Positions 1-5,874 of a DNA stretch of 8,241 bases are shown one piece after another. The stretch is from Granulosicoccus sp964352535 (GTDB taxonomy: Bacteria > Pseudomonadota > Gammaproteobacteria > Granulosicoccales > Granulosicoccaceae): positions 1 through 8,241 of the forward strand of contig CAYGSW010000252.1 in NCBI GenBank assembly GCA_964352535.1, read 5' to 3'. A program made the position numbers and the translations under genes. Every line of letters begins with the position of its first letter. The stretch's first letter is position 1. The notes beneath the pieces are model-generated. The model searched no databases, was not told the DNA's origin, and saw only the letters and a list, made by a program, of their open reading frames with translations.

Positions 1-1213
1 CGCGGGTTGCGTGCAGTGCATCGTCAACACGATCCTTCTTCTCTTTCATTTCTACTTCAGTGGCAGCACCGACCTTGATGACCGCAACACCACCGGCCAG
101 TTTGGCAACACGCTCTTGCAGCTTCTCTTTGTCGTAGTCAGAAGTAGCCTGTTCGATCTGAGTGCGGATCTGCTCAACACGTGCATTGATTTCGTCAGAT
201 GAGCCTGCGCCATCAACAACTGTTGTGTTGTCCTTGTCTACAGTGACTCGCTTGGCAGTACCCAGATCTTCCAGAGTAACCTTGTCCAGAGACAAGCCAA
301 CTTCTTCGGAAATAACCTGACCGCCTGTAAGAATAGCGATATCCTGCAACATCGCTTTCCGTCGGTCGCCGAAACCAGGTGCTTTGACGGCACAAGTCTT
401 GATGATTCCACGCATGCTGTTAACAACGAGAGTGGCAAGTGCTTCGCCTTCGATGTCTTCGGCAATAATCAGAAGTGGCTTGCCAGACTTGGCAACAGCT
501 TCCAGTGCTGGCAGCAAATCACGGATGTTGCTGATTTTCTTGTCATACAGCAGGACGTACGGGTCTTCCAGCTCGGCCGACATGGCATCCTGATTATTGA
601 TGAAATACGGCGAGAGGTAACCACGGTCAAACTGCATACCTTCAACAACATCCAGCTCGTTGTCCAGAGATTTGCCTTCTTCTACAGTGATGACACCTTC
701 CTTACCAACCTTGTTCATCGCTTCAGCGATGATAGAGCCAATAGACTCGTCACTGTTGGCAGAAATAGTGCCGACCTGTGCAACGGCTTTCTCGTCGTTA
801 CAAGGCTTGGACATGGCAGCAAGTTCAGCGGTGGCAGCAGTGACCGCTTTGTCTATGCCGCGCTTTAGGTCCATGGGGTTCATGCCAGCTGCAACTGACT
901 TCAACCCTTCACGAACGATGCTTTGAGCCAAAACGGTAGCAGTTGTGGTGCCGTCTCCAGCAATATCAGATGTCTGTGAAGCAACTTCCTTCACCATCTG
1001 GGCGCCCATATTCTCGAACTTGTCTTCCAGTTCGATTTCTTTTGCGACTGAAACGCCGTCTTTTGTGACTGTGGGTGCACCGAACGACTTGTCCAGGACC
1101 ACGTTGCGGCCTTTGGGGCCGAGTGTGACTTTGACTGCGTTGGCCAAAATATCAACACCTTTCAGCATTCGCTGGCGGGCCGAGTCGGAAAAACGTACTT
1201 CTTTGGCACTCAT
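1..1213 (-). CDS. groL: Chaperonin GroEL (60 kDa), N-terminal 404 residues, cut by window edge
   Basis: This is the ATP-driven cytoplasmic chaperonin subunit that forms two stacked heptameric rings and folds client proteins under the GroES lid. The reverse strand reads without interruption from ATG at 1213 to the window edge and follows E. coli GroEL numbering with no apparent insertion or deletion. The nucleotide-site motifs are TLGPKG (30-35), D52 and GDGTTT (86-91); the hydrolysis aspartate D398 lies in VDDALHATR (396-404). FDRGYLSPYF marks entry to the apical domain near residue 195, and APGFGDRR lies further on. The equatorial N-terminal part, first intermediate segment and apical domain are all present; the second intermediate segment is cut near its end and the C-terminal equatorial part and tail are missing, about 145 residues. 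An AGAGGA ribosome site ends 8 bases before the start. It lies 82 bases downstream of groES, presumably in one HrcA-controlled operon. Identity is secure. Confidence 0.98.
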   Translation of the reverse strand, partial: MSAKEVRFSDSARQRMLKGVDILANAVKVTLGPKGRNVVLDKSFGAPTVTKDGVSVAKEIELEDKFENMGAQMVKEVASQTSDIAGDGTTTATVLAQSIVREGLKSVAAGMNPMDLKRGIDKAVTAATAELAAMSKPCNDEKAVAQVGTISANSDESIGSIIAEAMNKVGKEGVITVEEGKSLDNELDVVEGMQFDRGYLSPYFINNQDAMSAELEDPYVLLYDKKISNIRDLLPALEAVAKSGKPLLIIAEDIEGEALATLVVNSMRGIIKTCAVKAPGFGDRRKAMLQDIAILTGGQVISEEVGLSLDKVTLEDLGTAKRVTVDKDNTTVVDGAGSSDEINARVEQIRTQIEQATSDYDKEKLQERVAKLAGGVAVIKVGAATEVEMKEKKDRVDDALHATR

Positions 1214-1246
1214 TACAATAATCCTCTAGAAATTGTGTTTATTGAC

Positions 1247-1281
1247 GTAACCGCAAGGAGACAAGGCTCGACCTGCGGTAC
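1247..1281 (-). other. Hairpin in the groES-groEL spacer
   Basis: Two arms, 1247-1258 (GTA-A-CCGCA-A-GG on the plus strand) and 1272-1281 (CCTGCGGTAC), pair over ten base pairs with two single-base bulges and a 13-base loop. It lies in the transcribed spacer of groESL, about 15 bases after the groES stop codon. No T-run follows in the transcribed direction, so it is not a standard terminator. A role in transcript processing or stability is inference; only the complementarity is seen directly. Confidence 0.5.
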
Positions 1282-1295
1282 AATGCGAAAAGGTG

Positions 1296-1583
1296 TTACT
1301 CGAAAACGCCCATGATGTCGTCTTCACGCATCACAAGCACTTCTTCACCGTCAACCTTGATTTCAGTACCTGAGTACTTGCCGAACAGAACCTGATCACC
1401 AACCTTCAGGTCCAAAGGACGCACATCGCCGTTCTCAGCGATTTTGCCTTTACCGACTGACAGGATTTCACCGCGCACTGGCTTCTCGGTAGCAGAATCA
1501 GGGATCACAATGCCACCGGCACTCGTGCGCTCTTCTTCCATGCGCTTGACGACCACACGGTCATGCAACGGACGAATGTTCAT
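1296..1583 (-). CDS. groES: Co-chaperonin GroES (10 kDa)
   Basis: GroES forms the heptameric lid that closes the GroEL cavity in the cytoplasm. The 95-residue product has the normal full length. It begins MNIRPLHDRVVVKR; the mobile loop that docks on GroEL spans about residues 17-33 with the hydrophobic contact IVI at 25-27 (IVL in E. coli); GKYSGTEIKVDGEE and the ending EDDIMGVFE are typical of the family. The ATG at 1583 has GGAG (1593-1596) 9 bases upstream, and the start agrees with the conserved N-terminus. It is the first gene of the groES-groEL operon, with promoter and CIRCE operator directly upstream, so heat-shock control by HrcA is predicted. Nothing in the protein is odd. Confidence 0.98.
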   Translation of the reverse strand: MNIRPLHDRVVVKRMEEERTSAGGIVIPDSATEKPVRGEILSVGKGKIAENGDVRPLDLKVGDQVLFGKYSGTEIKVDGEEVLVMREDDIMGVFE

Positions 1584-1643
1584 ACTGTACGACTCCGAAT
1601 TAATTTGTAGTTAACGTAGTTGGGTTGTGCATCGACTAAAGTG

Positions 1644-1670
1644 TTAGCACTCTCTGCCGACGAGTGCCAA
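1644..1670 (-). promoter_or_regulatory. CIRCE operator (HrcA binding site)
   Basis: On the plus strand TTAGCACTC, nine bases, then GAGTGCCAA. This matches the CIRCE consensus (TTAGCACTC-N9-GAGTGCTAA) at 17 of 18 arm positions with the exact 9-base spacing; the single change is C for T in the arm next to the promoter. It lies 60 bases upstream of the groES start and abuts the predicted -10 element. HrcA is known to bind CIRCE and repress groESL until heat shock; HrcA is not encoded in this window. Confidence 0.93.
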
Positions 1671-1697
1671 TTCTAAGGACGGCAACCGTAATATCAA
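1670..1697 (-). promoter_or_regulatory. Predicted sigma-70 promoter of groES-groEL
   Basis: Reading the minus strand, TTGATA (1697-1692) and TAGAAT (1675-1670) are separated by 16 bases; each hexamer matches consensus at five of six positions. Transcription would start inside the CIRCE element, the arrangement expected for repression by HrcA. No acceptable sigma-32 promoter (CTTGAA with CCCCAT) was found nearby, which fits HrcA instead of sigma-32 as main controller. The start point itself is not shown by sequence. Confidence 0.65.
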
Positions 1698-1706
1698 GCC
1701 CTTGAT
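1693..1706. repeat. Perfect dyad over the groES -35 element
   Basis: ATCAAG-CC-CTTGAT is a 14-base sequence with perfect 6-base inverted arms and a 2-base centre, overlapping five of the six bases of the predicted -35 hexamer. It could be an extra operator, or simply a chance palindrome created by the -35 sequence. No regulator family is recognisable from it. Confidence 0.35.
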
Positions 1707-1718
1707 CCAATAAATTGC

Positions 1719-1742
1719 AAAAAAAACCGGGTGAATCCCACC
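1719..1742 (-). terminator. Possible weak terminator downstream of fxsA
   Basis: On the minus strand GGTG-GGATT-CACC is followed by CGG and then eight T residues (1726-1719). The stem is only four pairs, so termination efficiency is doubtful. Its position, after the fxsA stop at 1815 and before the groES promoter, is where a terminator separating the two units would be expected. Confidence 0.35.
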
Positions 1743-1814
1743 AGAGAAACGTTACTCTTCTGATTGTGTCATTTTTTTGACGTTTTTGGCGATTCATATA
1801 GGTAGAACAAGCTC

Positions 1815-2234
1815 CTAGTCGTCATCGACGCGTTTGAAGTCGCCATCGATGATGTCGCCTGATTGACCGCCCCGTGCACTCCTGGGTTTTGCCGACCTGG
1901 CACCGCCACCGAAACCGCCAGCGGCCGGTGGTGGCGAAGACCCTGTAACGCCTGTCAACACGCGCGCAGACAGTCGACCAGCGAGCCATTGCCTACTCAG
2001 CGGAATCAGGCAGAGAAAACCGAATGCATCCGTGACAAAACCGGGCGTTAACANNNNNNNNNNCGCCGTATTCAGCGTAGCCAGGCCCTGCTGCCGCAGC
2101 ATGGCGCTGCCCACAATCGCCGTGATGATGACAATGAGTAATGTTGGTAGCCAGCCAAAGGCTTCGCCGACACGCAGCAGCAATGCGATCTCGATGATCG
2201 GCATGGCAATGAACAGGAAAAGCGCGTACGGCAT
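1815..2234 (-). CDS. fxsA: FxsA family membrane protein, interrupted by an assembly gap
   Basis: FxsA is a small inner-membrane protein; in E. coli, overproduction relieves exclusion of phage T7 by the F plasmid, and its normal role is unknown. The N-terminal half shows a membrane segment with the family signature PIIEIALLLRVGEAFGW (about 12-28), then LPTLLIVIITAIVGSAMLRQQGLATL. After the gap come LTPGFVTDAFGFLCLIP, a Gly/Pro/Ser-rich tail and the typical acidic ending IIDGDFKRVDDD. The ATG at 2234 has AGGGG (2241-2245) 6 bases upstream. Ten N at 2054-2063 stand for about four codons, but relatives have roughly 27-28 residues here, so most of a central stretch is absent from the assembly. Both flanks remain in one frame, so the gene is probably intact in the organism. 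It lies just upstream of groES, as near groSL in E. coli. Confidence 0.9.
   Translation of the reverse strand: MPYALFLFIAMPIIEIALLLRVGEAFGWLPTLLIVIITAIVGSAMLRQQGLATLNTAXXXXLTPGFVTDAFGFLCLIPLSRQWLAGRLSARVLTGVTGSSPPPAAGGFGGGARSAKPRSARGGQSGDIIDGDFKRVDDD
2054..2063. other. Assembly gap (10 N) inside fxsA, length not real
   Basis: Ten N appear to be a fixed-size placeholder. Comparison with remembered FxsA proteins suggests about 75-85 missing bases that encode the end of the amphipathic stretch and the following membrane segment. The two flanks share no end overlap (GTTAACA before, CGCCGTA after), unlike the second gap in the window. Confidence 0.85.
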
Positions 2235-2646
2235 TGAAAACCCCTACTGGTGTTATATGAACCTATTGTCGCAGACACACTCTTACAAGCCGGATCTTCA
2301 GTTTCCTCACCACACAGGTCGTGTTGGAGACACAGGAAGCTGTTTTTTCCACCCGCATTGCATCCTACTGGTTTGAGGATGGTTTGTTCGATAACCCCGG
2401 GACCTCCGGACTACTGATCAAATACACTACAGGGCCGTATAGAGAAAAAATGTGACTGACCTTGTTTTCAAGCCTGCCAGACTCAGAACAGAGAAGATTT
2501 TTCATATGCTGTCAGGTACTGGATTACCTTGGCCGCTATCATTACAACATGATTTACGTGATCCCCGACAGGCAACACGTCTAACCGGTCTTCCCTATTC
2601 CAGAACAGTCTCCCAGCAATGCACCGACCGGTAGTGACGATCCGAT
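2235..2646. other. Divergent intergenic region between fxsA and dsbD, no gene seen
   Basis: This 412-base stretch should hold the fxsA and dsbD promoters. I see no convincing coding sequence: the short open frames lack ribosome sites and recognisable products. A -10-like TATAGA (2438-2443) on the plus strand lacks a good -35. A CCGG-GACCT-CCGG mini-hairpin lies near 2398-2410. No tRNA, riboswitch or clear terminator was recognised. In E. coli, genes including cutA lie between dsbD and fxsA; none is left here. Confidence 0.6.
2584..2632. repeat. Spaced inverted repeat ACCGGTC / GACCGGT before dsbD
   Basis: ACCGGTC (2584-2590) and its exact complement GACCGGT (2626-2632) are separated by 35 bases and end 14 bases before the dsbD start codon. 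Each contains the palindrome ACCGGT, the two copies being 43 bases apart, about four helical turns. It may be a leader hairpin, a paired operator, or chance. Confidence 0.3.
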
Positions 2647-5211
2647 ATGACATACGCCAGCCACTTAACTGAAGCATCTCCAAGAGCCTCCCGACGGGGC
2701 CTGCCGGTAATTGCCCTGGCCGTTACGCTGATCTCTGGCTATGCGTCTCTGGCAATGGCAAACCTGTTTGGGTCAGAAGAGCCACTTTCGCCAGAACTGG
2801 CTTTCATCCCGGAAATCGTCAATGTTACTGACCAGACTATCGATGTCGAATTTTCCATCGAAGACGAATACTACTTGTACCGTGACAAAACATCGTTTTC
2901 GGTCTCCGATGTGGTCACTGCGTCGCAGCCCTCTGCAAACTCACTGGGTGCGCTGATCAGCAATGCATCCGATGGACAGGATCCGCTGGAACTCTCAGCG
3001 CCTGTGTTTGGCGACGCACTTGTCATAGAAGATGATTTTTTCGGTAAACAGGCAATCTTCCGTGATTCCACGCTTATCAGCGTGCCATACGTTGCCAGCG
3101 GCGACATTGACAGCCTGACCATGGCCGTAAAATATCAAGGCTGCGCAGACATGGGCCTGTGTTATCCGCCCACAACCGTTATGTTGGATGTAGAGCTCCC
3201 TGAATCATCAACCATGGCGCAATCACCCAGCCCGCTTGGTGCTGCCGATTCATCATCACCGCTGATAGCGCCATCCAGCAGTTCCCGATCCGCACCACAA
3301 CCCTTGAATGATGTGCTCAATGGCGGCGCTGGCACTGATGAGCTTCTGCCACCCGAGCTTGCCTACCTGCCACAAATCACAGCGGCCACGTCAGAGTCCA
3401 TAAACGTTCGATGGTTTATTGAGGACGGCTACTACCTGTATCGCGACAAACTCAGTTTTTCGCTGCAGCACCCTGATGGTCTGGTCATCACTCAAGGGCT
3501 GGTAAGCCCGGGGGTTGAACAGTTTGATGACTTCTTTGGCAACGTCTCGGTGTTGCGGCACGAAGCCGAGGCCCAGCTTGTATTGAACAGTGAGGCAACT
3601 CGGGCATCCGGATCGGTAGCAGCTTCAGAAGGCCAACTCGTCATCAACTATCAAGGCTGTGCAGACATCGGTGTGTGCTTTCCACCAACCCAGACAACCT
3701 TGCCGGTGAGCTTTACGGACGGTGTGCCACCCCAGAATCTCAGTGCAGCCCTTGCGCCGCTTGCCAACAACGGTGACGGCAACGGTGGGTCAAATCGTAC
3801 GCAAGGCACTTCTGGCAATACAACCTCCACAGTGGCAGCACAAACAGCTACCGACTCAGCAGCGCCCGCCCAGTCAGAGCAGGATCGATTGTCAAACCTG
3901 CTGGGCTCCAGCAGTTTGTGGCTGACTATAGCCACCTTCTTTGGTCTGGGTTTGCTACTTGCGTTCACTCCCTGCGTATTGCCAATGATTCCGATCCTCT
4001 CCAGCCTGATCGTAGGCCAGGGACAATCGATGAGCACTGGCCGCGCATTTCAGCTGTCTCTGGTTTACGTGCTTGTCATGGCCAGTACATACGCTCTGGT
4101 TGGAGTCGTGGTCGGCTTATCCGGTTACAATGTGCAAGCTTTCCTGCAGCATCCTTATGTGTTGTCGGGCATTGCCGTGCTGTTCGTGCTGCTCTCGCTG
4201 TCCATGTTTGGCTTTTATGAATTGCAAATGCCAGCCTCTGTGCAAAACAGGCTAACGCAATGGTCCAATAAGCAAAGCGGTGGTCAGGTGGGTGGCGTTG
4301 CAGCGATGGGTTTCATATCTACCCTGATAGTGGGCCCATGCATCACAGCTCCGCTGGCGGGGGCACTCATCTATATTGCCAAAACAGGTGATGCAGTTGT
4401 CGGCGGTACTGCCTTGTTCTCGCTTGGCCTTGGAATGGGGGCACCGCTGCTACTCATTGGGACATCGGCAGGCAAGCTGGTGCCCAAGGCAGGAGCCTGG
4501 ATGGACGCCACGAAGCACATCTTCGGCATACTCATGCTCGGTATGGCCATTTACATGATCTCGCGCTTTCTACCCACGACAATCACGATGGCACTCTATG
4601 GCGTATTGGCGCTAATGAGCGGTGTCTATCTGGGCGCTACAGATTCTATTTCACGTCAAAGTAGCGGCTGGCATCGATTCGGCAAAGGCGCAGGTCTGGT
4701 CGTAGCCATCTACGGGATAGCCTTGCTTTTAGGCGCGTTGGCCGGTGGTGCAAGCTACACCACCCCGTTGGGTGCATTGGCAGGTTCCGCCAACACATCT
4801 GCTGGCGAAAGCGCTGGCAGTGGCACTGAACATGCGCTCCCGTTTCAGCGCGTTAAAAGTATCGACAACCTGACACGCGTAGTGGCTCAGGCCAGCGCTG
4901 AAGGGCGCCCTGTGATGCTGGATTTCTATGCCGACTGGTGCATCAGCTGCAAGGAAATGGAAGCATTTACCTTCTCTGACAAGCGCGTTCAGGATCTGCT
5001 CAGTTCAGCTGTTGTGGTGCAAGCCGATGTCACGGCCAACGATGCAGAAGATCAGGCACTATTAAAGTACTTCGATCTGTTTGGTCCACCCGGCATCATC
5101 TTCTATGACACCTCAGGTACAGAACTCCCCGCAGCACGGGTGGTTGGTTTCATGAACGCTGATAATTTCTCGGCTCACATCCGTCGTTTCATCTACAGCG
5201 GCGATACCTGA
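2647..5211 (+). CDS. dsbD: Thiol:disulfide interchange protein DsbD with duplicated alpha domain
   Basis: DsbD carries electrons from cytoplasmic thioredoxin across the inner membrane to periplasmic DsbC, CcmG and related reductants. Domains in order: signal peptide (RR at 16-17, hydrophobic 19-36, likely cleavage after AMA38); alpha domain 1 (about 46-185, cysteines C166 and C172); Ser/Pro-rich linker; alpha domain 2 (about 232-356, C338 and C344); Thr/Ser/Gly/Ala-rich linker; membrane beta domain (about 423-715, eight predicted helices) with its cysteines in FTPCVLP (C443) and GPCITAP (C565); thioredoxin-like gamma domain with WCISCK (C765, C768). All redox cysteines are present. The usual length is near 570 residues, so 854 is explained by the extra alpha domain and linkers. 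The start is the first ATG after an in-frame TGA (2635-2637); the ribosome site is weak. The stop at 5209-5211 directly abuts that of the convergent glycosylase gene. Confidence 0.96.
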   Translation: MTYASHLTEASPRASRRGLPVIALAVTLISGYASLAMANLFGSEEPLSPELAFIPEIVNVTDQTIDVEFSIEDEYYLYRDKTSFSVSDVVTASQPSANSLGALISNASDGQDPLELSAPVFGDALVIEDDFFGKQAIFRDSTLISVPYVASGDIDSLTMAVKYQGCADMGLCYPPTTVMLDVELPESSTMAQSPSPLGAADSSSPLIAPSSSSRSAPQPLNDVLNGGAGTDELLPPELAYLPQITAATSESINVRWFIEDGYYLYRDKLSFSLQHPDGLVITQGLVSPGVEQFDDFFGNVSVLRHEAEAQLVLNSEATRASGSVAASEGQLVINYQGCADIGVCFPPTQTTLPVSFTDGVPPQNLSAALAPLANNGDGNGGSNRTQGTSGNTTSTVAAQTATDSAAPAQSEQDRLSNLLGSSSLWLTIATFFGLGLLLAFTPCVLPMIPILSSLIVGQGQSMSTGRAFQLSLVYVLVMASTYALVGVVVGLSGYNVQAFLQHPYVLSGIAVLFVLLSLSMFGFYELQMPASVQNRLTQWSNKQSGGQVGGVAAMGFISTLIVGPCITAPLAGALIYIAKTGDAVVGGTALFSLGLGMGAPLLLIGTSAGKLVPKAGAWMDATKHIFGILMLGMAIYMISRFLPTTITMALYGVLALMSGVYLGATDSISRQSSGWHRFGKGAGLVVAIYGIALLLGALAGGASYTTPLGALAGSANTSAGESAGSGTEHALPFQRVKSIDNLTRVVAQASAEGRPVMLDFYADWCISCKEMEAFTFSDKRVQDLLSSAVVVQADVTANDAEDQALLKYFDLFGPPGIIFYDTSGTELPAARVVGFMNADNFSAHIRRFIYSGDT
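2782..3201 (+). repeat. DsbD-alpha domain, copy 1
   Basis: Encodes about residues 46-185. Family landmarks are IEDEYYLYRD (71-80), the cap-loop motif DDFFG (129-133) and YQGCADMGLCYPP (163-175) with the reactive cysteine pair C166/C172. The same landmarks recur in the same order in the following copy, showing an internal duplication. Confidence 0.9.
3340..3714 (+). repeat. DsbD-alpha domain, copy 2
   Basis: Encodes about residues 232-356. Landmarks match copy 1: ELAYLP versus ELAFIP near the beginning, IEDGYYLYRD (258-267), cap-loop DDFFG (294-298) and YQGCADIGVCFPP (335-347) with C338/C344. The cysteine regions are also close at DNA level (TATCAAGGCTG then GCAGACAT in both), while the middle parts have diverged and copy 2 is shorter, so the duplication is not recent. 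Confidence 0.9.
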
Positions 5212-5847
5212 CTAATCGCGTTTTGTCAGGTAGGCATGCCACAACAAACGTGCGGCGGTGCCACGGTGCGGCATCCAGCGTTGGGCAATCNNNNNNNNNN
5301 CAATCCTGTCCAGCTCGGGGTATGACGGCACAGCGTCCAGTTCAGCACATTCAGCGTAGCTGACCACCAGAGCCCGATCACCGCTTGCCCAGGCATCGGG
5401 GCGACGCAATGCCATCATCAGGTAGACGCCAGCCGTCCACGGACCGATACCATGCACCTCCACAAGCTTGTCCGTGACGGACAGATCATCCAGTTTACGC
5501 AGGCCAGGCAGGCTCAACGAGCCATCAACCAGACTCTTTGCAATCGAGCGACAGTAGGTTACTTTACGCGCGCTGATACCAGCCTTGCGCAATGCCTCGT
5601 CGGATATCGTCAGAAAATCTACAGGCTTCATTCCCGGGCACATGGCCTGGACACGGCGCATTACCGCCTGCGCGCTGGCCAGAGATACTTTTTGTTCAAG
5701 GATGATGTGGACCAGTGTGGCGAAGCTCTGCGGCCGGCTCCACAGTGGCGGGGTGCCATATTCCTCATACAGACGCGCTAACATCGTGTCTTGCAGACAA
5801 AGCTCATCCAGTGCCTGACGCATGGTGTCGTCTGTTAATTGATACAC
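5212..5847 (-). CDS. HhH-GPD DNA glycosylase, AlkA-like 3-methyladenine glycosylase
   Basis: Proteins of this family (COG0122) remove alkylated bases such as 3-methyladenine by cleaving the glycosidic bond, starting base-excision repair. The product has the helix-hairpin-helix VHGIGPWTAG (131-140), then ALRRPDAWASGD with the expected catalytic aspartate D157, and the family's C-terminal WMPHRGTAARLLW pattern. The N-terminal beta domain of E. coli AlkA is absent, so this is the short form. I choose GTG at 5847 because AGGAG (5856-5860) lies 8 bases upstream; TTG at 5868 or ATG at 5823 are alternatives with poorer ribosome sites. Ten N at 5291-5300 interrupt the gene, and collapsing a repeated CAATC there gives about 206 residues with continuous DRIAQRW. 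The stop abuts that of dsbD; the start is 27 bases from the divergent hydrolase. The exact base specificity cannot be read from sequence. Confidence 0.9.
   Translation of the reverse strand: MYQLTDDTMRQALDELCLQDTMLARLYEEYGTPPLWSRPQSFATLVHIILEQKVSLASAQAVMRRVQAMCPGMKPVDFLTISDEALRKAGISARKVTYCRSIAKSLVDGSLSLPGLRKLDDLSVTDKLVEVHGIGPWTAGVYLMMALRRPDAWASGDRALVVSYAECAELDAVPSYPELDRIXXXXIAQRWMPHRGTAARLLWHAYLTKRD
5291..5300. other. Assembly gap (10 N), probably an unmerged 5-base overlap
   Basis: The five bases before the gap (5286-5290) and the five after it (5301-5305) are both CAATC. Removing the N run and one CAATC deletes 15 bases, keeps the frame and changes the glycosylase from DRI-XXXX-IAQRW to DRIAQRW, which fits the family with no insertion. 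The N run therefore probably represents no missing sequence. Confidence 0.8.
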
Positions 5848-5855
5848 TCGCCCCA

Positions 5856-5860
5856 CTCCT
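5856..5860 (-). promoter_or_regulatory. Ribosome binding site AGGAG that decides the glycosylase start
   Basis: Minus-strand AGGAG is followed after 8 bases by GTG (5847-5845). This spacing is ideal, whereas the upstream TTG (5868) would lie before the site and the downstream ATG (5823) has only CAATTAACAGACGACACC before it. Confidence 0.65.
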
Positions 5861-5874
5861 GAAAACAAGCCGTC

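Noticed and set aside
384..1229. Three open frames on the plus strand across groEL (384-593, 660-926, 945-1229)
   Set aside because: They lie antisense to highly conserved GroEL codons, show no recognisable domain and no ribosome sites; they are by-products of groEL codon usage.
1670..1700. Possible sigma-32 heat-shock promoter for groES
   Set aside because: CTTGAT could pass as a -35, but no CCCCAT-type -10 occurs at proper spacing; sigma-70 plus CIRCE explains the region better.
1767..1783. GTCA-T-rich-TGAC hairpin in the fxsA-groES spacer
   Set aside because: Only four pairs with an all-T loop; too weak to call a terminator or operator.
2032..2376. 114-residue plus-strand open frame crossing the N run
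   Set aside because: It is antisense to fxsA for most of its length, includes undefined codons, and its product has no recognisable family.
2452..2634. Small 60-residue GTG-started frame in the fxsA-dsbD spacer
   Set aside because: No Shine-Dalgarno, no recognisable motif, and a similar-sized frame exists on the other strand; length is within chance for this spacer.
3651..4037. 128-residue minus-strand open frame inside dsbD
   Set aside because: It is antisense to the second alpha domain, linker and first membrane helix of an unambiguous DsbD; composition only mirrors that gene.
5291..5300. Insertion or frameshift in the glycosylase
   Set aside because: The X residues result from placeholder N between two copies of CAATC; both flanks are in frame and collapse to a normal family sequence.
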